Origin: Pollenia angustigena
Lineage: Eukaryota > Arthropoda > Insecta > Diptera > Polleniidae
Reading direction: 5' to 3'
DNA: 64,000 nucleotides
Assembly: GCA_930367215.1 (NCBI GenBank)
Contig: OV884056.1
Span: 323,112,709-323,176,708, forward strand
Of the stretch, positions 55,298-64,000 are shown one piece after another. Every line of letters begins with the position of its first letter. Position 1 is the first letter of the stretch. The notes under the pieces are model-generated. The model searched no databases. It was not told the DNA's origin and saw nothing but the letters and a program-made list of their open reading frames with translations. The position numbers and the translations under genes are program-made.

Positions 55298-55792
55298 TGT
55301 TTACACGGGTTAGAGGGTTGAAGCGAGAAAGATCTTGATCGCAAACGTAGGTAAATAAAAACAGTTTATTTGTAAAACGTTATAAAAATTTATTTATTTA
55401 TTTATTAATTAAGGGGTAAAAATGTATATTTAGGAATGGCAGGTATATTATATACAATGAATGTTAGGTTAAGTTTAACAACACTATTTGCAATATTATA
55501 TTATTTAAGGTTGTGCGTGGCAAATTTAAATGGAATCGCTAATATTTATACACTTTTAGATGTAATTAAGTTTCAAAACACTTTTGGCTGTAATTAAGTT
55601 TCAAAACACTTTTGGGGGGTTTCTCGAACTTCACTTAGTTGTTTCGTTCGTTTTCACGATCGGTATATTGTTGACTGTGTCGCTTTTTTGTTATTAATTA
55701 GGTTGGCTGCAGTTCTTTTCATCAGTTGTTGATGGGGGCGTTAATGCTGCAAGTGTTGGTACTGTGGTACCTTTTTGTTCACCGTGTGAACA
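55298..55792 (-). repeat. BEL LTR 3 (5' LTR of gag-pol)
   Basis: 495 bases, TGTTTACACGG...CCGTGTGAACA. On the minus strand it is followed by TTTGGTCCTTTCGAACC, a primer-binding site of the BEL type, so this is the true 5' LTR. Confidence 0.92.
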
Positions 55793-56898
55793 TCATGTAT
55801 TGTTAAATTTTGCACAGGATATGTCAAGTAAAATATCTGATTAATTTCTTTGAAATGTTTTGTTTAAGGAATGGACTTATTTTCAAACCAAAGAAATGAG
55901 TTAAAAAAAAAATTTTTTTTAAAGTAACGGTCTTTACATTTTAAAAATTTAAAAGTTTTTTGTGTTTGAATTCATTTATTATGGGTAACAAAAAAAAAAA
56001 AAAAAAAAGCAAACAAAAAGCTATGTATATTCTATTGCGTTAAATTAGTGTGTTAAGTTTTTTTTCATAATTTAATTCGCTTTCAGATGAATTCATTATG
56101 ATGAAAGCGTTTAAGGCTGTTCATTTTTAAAGTTTTTTCTTTTCGTTTTTTTTTCTGTATTTTTGCATTTTGGTAAGTTGCTCCATGATTTTTCAGCTTA
56201 ATTCAGTAAGAAGTTAATCAAGTATGACGAAAACAGTTCAAATGCAAAAGGCCAAAAAAGGGAACGGTCGTTACATCTTTTAAATATGTTTAAAAAATCA
56301 AAATAGGCTTTTGATGCTTATTTGGCCTTACAACATTCTTCATCTTACTTTTCTGTTACTATAAAATTAAATCGTTTGAATGAATTACGAAAAAACCAAT
56401 CTTCTGTGCTTTTAGGGTAACATTATATTTTAACTTGTCGCCTTTAAAATTGTAGCTCAGCATGAAGAAAATTTTCAGCTTTCAGCTTGCATTTGTTTTG
56501 TTCGTAAACCACCGTTAGAACAGTGTTAACAAAGGGTTTAAAAAGTGACCGTGCAATTCTCGGGAAAAACGCGCACGGTGTATTAAATTGAAAGTCGCAT
56601 ATTTTTGTTAGTATAAAGAACATTAAAGTTAATCTTTCGGAAAATGACAGATACATTTATTTTGTATAATATTAGCGGAAAAATTTATTAATAATAATAA
56701 TTTCATTTTTGAGCTATAAGCGGTTATTTTCTGTGGAAACACCCATATCGGTAATTTTCTTTGAAATGTATTTTTTTTATATCGAATTTTTTAACAAAAC
56801 CTAAAAGCAATCAGGTTGAGTTTTTCTAAACGAAACGGTTACTGAATAATTTTGGATTGCGTAGTTTTTAATAGTGAACCTGAAACATACTTTAATAC

Positions 56899-57418
56899 CA
56901 GTGTTCGAAAATAAACAGTACATTATTTAGCGTTCGGCTCACACACCGAAGAACGATATCTATTTTTTTAGTGTTTGTGTAAACATACACAAACCTTAAT
57001 ACCGTTCGTAACTATTTTCAAGAAAGAACCGAACATTATATAAACAGAACAATTGTAGTGATACTGTAGAAAAACATTATATTTTAATGTTCTATAACGT
57101 TTTTTTCGTGTGTGTATTTTGTTTTTGTAAAAAATGTTTGGTTTTTTTTTATCAGCAAAAAGCGACGAACATTAACGAGCCGAACCGAACACATTGAAGT
57201 TCGTGGATTTTCAAAAAAAACCGAACGGAATTTAATGTTCTCATCATTTGTTGAGTATGATGAAAACAGCATTATTTTTGTGTTCGAAAGATGACAAACA
57301 GGGAAACGTTATTTTTTTTAATGAATTTCTACACAAACACTATTAGCGTTTGTGTTTTCCACAAATCTACCGAACCGAACATTAAATAACGATATTTAGT
57401 GTTTATTTTCGAACACTG
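56899..57418. mobile_element. hAT-type MITE, TIR CAGTGTTCGAAAATAAAC, TSD TTTAATAC
   Basis: Exact 18-base ends CAGTGTTCGAAAATAAAC and inverse; TTTAATAC at 56891-56898 and 57419-57426. Interior has CGAAC / GTTCGG repeats. No transposase. Confidence 0.9.
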
Positions 57419-57426
57419 TTTAATAC

Positions 57427-59119
57427 TTTGACTGAAAAATACTTTAATGCCCTAATGGTGATAGATTACTCAAGAACTTTAAAAGAGCATGGTTCCGTTC
57501 TGTTTAGTGAGGTATAAATGAAAGTTTATCCGTCATAGAAGACCTAAAAGAAAATAATCAAAATATTAAATACTTGCATATACCCGCTACTTTTTCTTCG
57601 TTGACATATTTTTAGGCCAAAGTTTATTTTTCTAGGTTTAAACTTGTTTAAATTCTAGCATTTAACCCGCTACTTTAGTAGAACCAAAAAGCTAAAGAAA
57701 AATATCAAATTTCCCGTATTTCCTTTTTTGGGTACTATATTTTTACCCCATTAAAGTATCCAAAATGTCAGTATTGTAGTAGCAGCCCATAATTTAGCAC
57801 GAATATGTCAATGAATGGAGGAAAATGTTTTGTAAAAAAGTACCAAAAATAGTAACGATTTTCACCCTTTAAATGTTCGAATTTCGAAAAAGTACCAATT
57901 TCGTATACGTATTTTTTTGATAAGTTTCGAATGTGGTATTAACTTTGTTTCTATGTTTATTAGTTCAAAAGATAGATGGGGTGGCCTAAAAGGGCCGAAT
58001 TTCAAAAAAGTACCAGACACCTGTCCGCTTATTACATTTATATTGCATCTCTTTTAGTTTTGGAGATATAAGGTTACCGAATTTTACCTTTTTTACCCCA
58101 TAAACATTCGAATTTCGAAAAATCCCGTCTTAGTGGATCGATCTGGGGAGTGACCAATCGCTAGGTTTCTAGGGTCAGCGATTTGGGCTGGGCGATGATG
58201 AATGAGTCAGTCAGTCACTCACGAAACTCGTTTATATATATAAAGTATGTATTATAATAATTATTTTTAATCGACATTTGAAGGAACAAAAAGCTTCCTT
58301 ATATCCTTTTCACACATCTTCCCATAAGAAATACAAAGGGCTAAAAATCAATTTTTTTTTTAACTTCTTGACAACATGTTCCTATCTTGTTGTATTTCAT
58401 CACTAGAAAAGTGGCAATAAATTCTATTCACTGACAAAATGCTATTCGTTTTGAAAGCAGCGTCAAGTTTTCCCTTTTTTGCAAGTTTTACTTAATTTTT
58501 GTTTATATTAATAAACAAAACAAATTCCAAATACGTTTTGGGGTATTCTTTTAAAATGTTGGCACTTTTGTAGAAAAAAAGGTTTTTAAAAAAAATAATT
58601 TTTTTTTAAAAATGGCGACATTTTTGATTGATAGTAGATGTAAGATGTTGCAAGTGTGAAAGCATGTTTCACATTTTCAAAGTCTTCAATGCGTTCCTAC
58701 GAAATGTATGCCAGTGTAAAAAGGCTAAGACGTTTAATATGGTTTTGCACAGTTGCTTAAGCCAGCTTATGCACTTTATAGTTGGGTCTATGGTCTTCAA
58801 ACATTGACCAAGTTAAAAAACATCATATATTTAAATAAAAGCGAAGCCGAAAACGATGAATATATTGACACACTATAGTCATGAGAAAAAAATCATTTAT
58901 GTAAGTGTGCCTCAATTACATTGACTGATGTTAAAGGTATATTTTCAATATATTCGACGGTTTTGTGTGACAATCAAAAACCATTTCAATTCGAAAATTT
59001 TAAAAACAATTAAAAATTATTAGTTTGTGTGTTTCGCGTGCATATGTTTAATTTTTTGGTATTTTTGCATGCATGTTTTTAATTTGTTGTACATATTTAA
59101 ACTTGCCCTGATTACAATT
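57427..59119. other. Unassigned AT-rich DNA
   Basis: 58190-58245 (GTCAGTCAGTCACTCACG...TTTATATATATAAA) looks like a Helitron 5' end on the minus strand, but no 3' end was found. 58310-58730 shows weak CCTTTTCACAC / GTGTAAAAAGG ends. No gene. Confidence 0.4.
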
Positions 59120-60847
59120 ATTTTTATACCCTCCACCACAATTAGTTGTGAAGAGGGTATATTCAGTTTGTCATTCCGTGTGAAACTTTTTTACTATTCA
59201 TCTCAGACCCTATAAAGTATATATATTCTGGGTCCTTGAGTAATTTTAAGTCGATTTAGCCATGTCCGTCTGTCTGTCCGTCTGTCCGTCTGTCCGTCTG
59301 TTGAAAACACGCTCACTTTCGAAAAACTCAAAAGAAATCAACAAACTTGGTGTCAAATTGCTTGTAGTTATCCTAAGCAGTTTGGGATTGAAATTCAGCA
59401 AAATCGGTTCAATAGGATCTGAGCTATGAATCAAAATGTGGAACCACCACCTAAAAAAAATTGATAATTTTGTTACAAAAACTAACATAAATGGTGGAAC
59501 AAGGCACGGAATGAGATAAGATTTTGCGAAAATTTGTTTTATTTAACTGGAAATCACGCTGTGAAATTTCGTGAAGATCCGTCAATAATTTACCCTAGGC
59601 CCCATATAAGCCCTACTCCCGGAAAACAGTATATTAAGCCTAAAACCCTAACTAACAATGCTATCATTACAAATCTTGGCAAGTCACAGTTACATAGGAG
59701 TAGAAATCAAACTGTTAAGTTTCGTGAAGATCGGTCCATAATTTACCATAGGCCCCATATAAAACCTACTTCCGGAAAACAACTTAGTACACCTAAAAAC
59801 GTAAAAAATAATGCTATCATAACAAAATTTGGTACATCAAAGTTTTATAGAACTAAAAATAAATCTTTGAAATTTCGTGAAGATCGGTTCATAATTTACC
59901 ATAGGCCCCATATAAACTTTACTCCCGGAAAACAGCTTAGTACGCCTAAAAACGTAAAAAATAATGCTATCATAACAAAATTTGGTACATCAAAGTTTTA
60001 TTGGACAAGAAATAAAATTGTGTTATTTCGTGAAGATCGGTCCATAACTTACCCTGGGCCCCATATAAACCCTACTCCCGGAAAACAGTTTAGTACGCCT
60101 AAATCCGTAAAAAATAATGCTATCATAACAAAATTTGGTACGTCAAAGTTTTATAGGACAAGAAATAAAACTGTGTAATTTCGTGAAGATCGGTCCATAA
60201 TTTACCCTGGGCCCCATATAAACACTACTCCCGGAAAACAGTTTAGTACACCTAAAACCGTAAAAAATAACTCTAGCGTAACAAAATTTCGTACGTCACA
60301 GTTTTTTAGGGCTAGAAATAACACTGTGAAATTTCGTGATGATCGGTCCATAATTGACCTTAGGCCCCATATAAACCCTACTACCGGAAAACAGTTTAGT
60401 ACGCCTAAAACCGTAAAAAATAATGCAATCATAACAAATTTTGGCTCGTCACAGTTTTATAGGACTATAAATGATACTGTGAAATTTCGTGAAGATCGGT
60501 ACATAATTTACCCTAGGCCCCATAGAAACCCTACTCCCGGAAAACAGTTCAGTACACCTAAAACCATAATTAATAATGCTATCATAACAGAAATTGGTAC
60601 GTCACAGTTTTAAAGGACTAGAAATGACGCTGTGAAATTTCGTGATGATCGGTCCATAATTTACCCTAGGCCCCATATAAACCCTTCTACCGGAAAACAG
60701 TTTGGTTGCCTTAAACCATAATTAATAACAAATCGTCACAGTTTAAGATTATAATAACATCATACAGATATTACTCCTTAAGCATTCGAACTGTCGGTGG
60801 AGGGTATCAAAGATTCGGCACAGCCGAATATAGCACTCTAACTTGTT
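59120..60847 (-). mobile_element. Minisatellite-bearing foldback-like element, copy 2 (eight units)
   Basis: Inverted copy of 22593-23846, with the same ends (ATTTTTATACCCTCCACC ... GCACTCTAACTTGTT). Eight units of about 155 bases, marked by GGCCCCATATAA at about 59595, 59750, 59905, 60056, 60212, 60364, 60518 and 60671. The length excess over copy 1 (474 bases) equals three units. The 214-codon frame 59534-60178 is the array read in a frame that stays open because units are near multiples of three. Confidence 0.82.
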
Positions 60848-62220
60848 ATATATAGAATTGAATTTACATAATGTACTTCACATATCGCACTGGTTCCTCT
60901 GAAGGGGGTTTATTTAAAATTTATAAATTTTCAGTAGAGACAAACAACTGTTTTCTTTTTAAAAGTACTCTTATACTACAAAGGGGGGATACAATTGTAT
61001 GTTTTTAATAAGCACGATTCCATAACGAATGATGGAGCACATGGCCCGCGAAGTAGCTTCTACGACTGCTACAAAATATGTTGTGTTTTAATCTCGTTGG
61101 TGTCACTTCATCGTGACAGAGATTTTATTGAGAAAATATTCTTAAATTATCATTTAACGCGATACATTGTTATAAACAAGTACACTTATCAGCATGAAAT
61201 TGTATGATAAAAAGTTTTATATTTGATTCTACGTAATTAAAACCATGCATATTACCAAACATTAAAATTAAAGAATTCAACCTTATTAGAGTAAAGTTTT
61301 AGAGTTTTTTGTATCGTAATATGTATAACTGAATTATCATTTGATTGTTTATTGTTTAACTACATTTTTGGTTTATTGTTTTTTTTTGTTTATTAATATG
61401 TATAATAAAATTATCAAGTATGTTTTTCCCACTTAACCCAAATTATTTGAGTTATTCGATTAATTCGAACAATTTAAAAGCATTATTCGATTCATTTTTC
61501 TCACTGTATTGCGAATTCATTACAACCCTAGAGGGAAGTGAACTGACACTTAAGTAGTCCCCTGATAGGTTCTTTGTTGGTAGAGACCGGTCTTAGTTGT
61601 AACACTTTATATAAATGTGACCTACCCCTCAACCATGTAGTTGTCTTTGGAGGGGGTTTATTGACACTTAAAAGCTACCAAAAAGGATCGAAAAATATGA
61701 AAATAAATACAAATCGCAGTATTATTGACCAACAGGCATCCAGATCCTCGTATTGGTATGTGACAATACTCAATTTATAAAAATAAATACAAATTTAGTA
61801 AAATAAAATATCTGATTTAAAAAGTTTTATAAATAAAAGACAAAAATATAAATATTTAAATATGTGCATTTTAAACCTTTTTGTTCATACATAATATATT
61901 AGTAAAGTGATTAGTTCTTCTTTCTTTTGTTCTTAATTTATTTTCACAAATCCCAGAACCAGTTCCTTTGGGACAATTGACAAAGATTTGCCGCAGGGAA
62001 ACGACAAAAGCTAATGTCAAGATTTTGCACATTTATAAAAGCCATTAATAGGGCTATAAAAGCCTATTTAAATAATATTACATTATTAACCCCATCTTAT
62101 TAAATAACCCTTCCAAAAAACACTTGTATATTTTAGGCATGCCTTCCCTAGGATGTTTTCTTAAAAATGCATTCATTAGCTCTTCTATTTTCACACTTTT
62201 AGTTTTATCATTTATGCTCA
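60848..62220. other. Unassigned DNA
   Basis: AT-rich, no element ends or coding domains recognised. Confidence 0.5.
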
Positions 62221-62224
62221 CTCT

Positions 62225-62460
62225 TTCAACACTGTGCAACGCCTGCATTAAATTCTGTTATTTGGATGTGAAACTTGGCTCGTAATCAGAGACATGTAAC
62301 GCAAATTCAGAAGCTTTACCAACAGAAGCCTACGAAACATTTGGTGGCCACACGTTATTAAAATAACCGACCAAAGGATATTAACATGGCATGGCATGTG
62401 ATTTAACAGGAATGTTGCGAAAATCCTGCCAAATAGTAGTTTACAGTTTTTTGCAAGATG
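62225..62460 (+). pseudogene. RTE-type LINE reverse-transcriptase fragment
   Basis: One frame with two stops gives LFGCETWLVIRDM, then RKFRSFTNRSLRNIWWPHVI and KITDQRI, matching the LYGxETW...LQxFxNRCLRxIxxIxWPxxIxNxxL block near the end of RTE-like proteins. It belongs just upstream of the block seen at 10259-10560, but on the other strand. Confidence 0.7.
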
Positions 62461-62719
62461 TGTTCATTAGTACAAGTATAATCGACTTAAGATACCAAAA
62501 CATGTAGTTTTAATAAACGAAGTACGTCAGGAATTCGGTCGATGTGTGTCTCGTAGATCATTAGTTATGCATAAAACACATTCACCACAGCAAGCTAAAC
62601 GAACACACTACTACCAATGCTGCTTGCTGCAATTTTAGTCGTGTAGTCAGCAACTGAATTATTTTGAAGACGGCAGCTACAATTGAAAAAATATAAACAG
62701 CTGTTTTTGTTTACTATAG

Positions 62720-63523
62720 GTGCGTTTGAGTACTTTTACAGTAAAATGCAGTAAATGAGTAAACTAAAAACTTTTCTCTCACAAAAAGCTGTTGTCCAAA
62801 AAAGTACGCGAACGCAAAATTTGTAAAAATTCGTAAAATAAAGGCAACAGCTGATGGCAAATAATTGAAGTGTTGAAAAATATTGACACTTTTGACTACT
62901 TAACTCGTTTTCTTATCGGTACTCGATTAAATACTTTTTATAACACGAACATTTCTGGAAAATACAAACAAACTATTTTGTGTAATCTTTCCTATTTGTT
63001 TGTTTTTAATTTTATTTGATTTACTAATTTGTAGCGGGTTAAATTATTTAAAAGAACACGAAAATTTTTTTTGCTATTGATTACTTAAGTACCCAAATAC
63101 TTCACATTTTTACAACTCTAAAAAATTAATATAACAAAAAAAATTTCAAAAGTTTGTATTTAGCCAAATAAATGCTTCACAAACAAGTTTAATTAATTAA
63201 TATTTATTCACTTTTTGTTTTGGATTAATTTTTATTTCAACTTTTCTTTTATTTAACAATTTTTTCACAATTTGTGTGCTTTTTATTTGTTACTTTTGTT
63301 TGTTTACCTTTTGAAACATATGGTTTTTTGATTTACTAAATTTTACTGCAAAAATTTCTGCAGTAAAAAATTTGTAAATACTCAGAAAAGAACTGTCACT
63401 TTTCGCTCTCAATTTACATATGTTCTTATTTACTGCACTTTGTGTATTCGAACGCAATTTCGTAAAATGCAGTAAAGTTTTGTAAAAAATAGTAAAAACT
63501 TTTGTGTTCTCGAACGCGACTTA
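62720..63523. mobile_element. Probable MITE with GGTGCGTTTGAG / CTCGAACGCGAC ends
   Basis: Left GTGCGTTTGAGTAC and right CTCGAACGCGAC are imperfect inverses. Both arms are full of GCAGTAAA / TTTACTGC motifs. Ends and TSD are uncertain. Confidence 0.45.
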
Positions 63524-64000
63524 TGTATGTATTTATATTTCAGTGGTGACATTAGCTGGTGATTAACGTAGCTATTATTACCTATAATTACTGAATCCAG
63601 AAGAGGGATACATACCAAAGAGCTCTGCTTGTGGTATATATTATGGGGCATTTAATTCTATACCTAGTGGTTCAGCTATTTCTTTTGCGTCATATTAATA
63701 TTATTTGGTAATACCAAAGTTCACATTATTTGTGTGTTGTGAAAAGTTCATGTTAAATAAGACTTTTAAATCGAAATTATAATTCTAGAATGTTAAATTT
63801 ATAATCAAAATATTCAATGCCACAAAGCAGCACAGTTTTAAAATTTTTAGTTTTATGTTCAGACCTACCAAATATTTGACGAAAAATTCCAAAAAAGCCT
63901 GACCAGTAAATTGATGAAACTAAAGCTTTTTTCTTAACAGTTTATATTGATTTAAGACTTGCCAACTGGCTAGTTTTCGCCGGGACAGTCCAGTTTTAGA
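63524..64000. other. Unassigned DNA to window edge
   Basis: No gene. The final 50 bases (CTTGCCAACTGG...GTCCAGTTTTAGA) could be the start of another element cut by the window edge. Confidence 0.35.

Larger units (their letters stand above)
46297..55792 (-). mobile_element. BEL/Pao retrotransposon mosaic with three LTRs, TSD TCATG
   Basis: Outer limits TGTTTACACGG (46297) and CCGTGTGAACA (55792) are flanked by the same 5-bp TCATG (46292-46296, 55793-55797). Minus-strand order: LTR (55792-55298), gag, protease, RT, RNase H, integrase, purine tract GGCGGGGAGAA, LTR (48673-48240), a 422-codon ORF in the opposite sense, a reversed integrase scrap, and a truncated LTR (46680-46297). The outer two LTRs share a 57-base longer variant (TTTTGGCTGTAATTAAG...), absent in the middle LTR. 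So the outer pair belongs together and the middle LTR with its cargo entered by recombination or nested insertion. Confidence 0.85.
46065..56748. mobile_element. Element Y, TIR ATATGGRTGTTTCCA, split by the BEL mosaic
   Basis: Left ATATGGATGTTTCCA and right inverse TGGAAACACCCATAT. Several TAACGGTCGTTAC-type palindromes follow the left end (46088, 46243) and lie near 56267. The BEL insertion at 46297-55792 divides it; about 1.2 kb remains. No coding; TSD not resolved because of AT context. A second partial copy is at 35552-35823. Confidence 0.6.

Noticed and set aside
59534..60178. 214-codon open frame with repeated 52-residue blocks
   Set aside because: It is the 155-base minisatellite read in one frame; the same array in copy 1 is not open, and no domain is present.
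62720..63523. Harbinger MITE with TWA target
   Set aside because: Ends are imperfect and the flanking triplets differ (ATA and TTA); kept only as a low-confidence MITE.

Overview
AT-rich, transposon-dominated nuclear DNA from a fly (Diptera, probably a higher/brachyceran fly; species not determinable from sequence alone). The only clear host gene is at the left edge: the last four coding exons of Bruce (BIRC6), on the + strand, with intact GT-AG introns, a complete E2/UBC domain and a poly(A) signal near 2252. A second, weak host signal is a possible first coding exon (ATG then 13 codons then GTAAGT) at 21677-21715.

Almost everything else is layered mobile DNA, and many boundaries can be set to the base from terminal inverted repeats (TIRs) and target-site duplications (TSDs). 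3.2-10.6 kb: LINE pieces and a SINE around a complete Transib transposon (5173-9219; TSD CGGCG; ends resembling V(D)J recombination signals), itself hit by a Helitron and a MITE. 10.8-13.2 kb: foldback-like palindromes with an inserted PIF/Harbinger element carrying a decayed MYB/SANT-like gene. 13.4-19.0 kb: palindromic Harbinger MITEs, a decayed Ty3/gypsy element, a hAT remnant and two tRNA-type SINE copies. 19.2-26.5 kb: nested MITEs (including a P-like one), the possible host exon, a minisatellite-bearing element and a TTAA-flanked element. 28.9-34.8 kb: a hAT transposase pseudogene split by a Helitron and by a foldback element that itself contains another hAT-type element. 34.9-41 kb: LINE tail, a four-deep stack of Harbinger-type MITEs, a piggyBac pseudogene and more MITEs. 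41.9-46 kb: a second, inverted copy of the foldback element with its own hAT insertion, then another hAT-type element. 46.1-56.7 kb: a simple-ended DNA element split by a BEL/Pao retrotransposon mosaic (46297-55792) whose outer ends share one 5-bp TSD (TCATG) and which carries three LTRs, a reversed integrase fragment and a long foreign 422-codon ORF. 56.9-64 kb: a hAT-type MITE, the larger copy of the minisatellite element and an RTE LINE scrap.

No tRNA/rRNA genes or CRISPR arrays are visible. All transposase or reverse-transcriptase genes seen are broken by stops, shifts or insertions; the 422-codon ORF is the only long non-repetitive ORF outside Bruce and the retrotransposon genes. Its origin is the main open question: captured host gene or endogenous viral sequence. 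The window as a whole looks like a long-lived insertion trap next to a gene.
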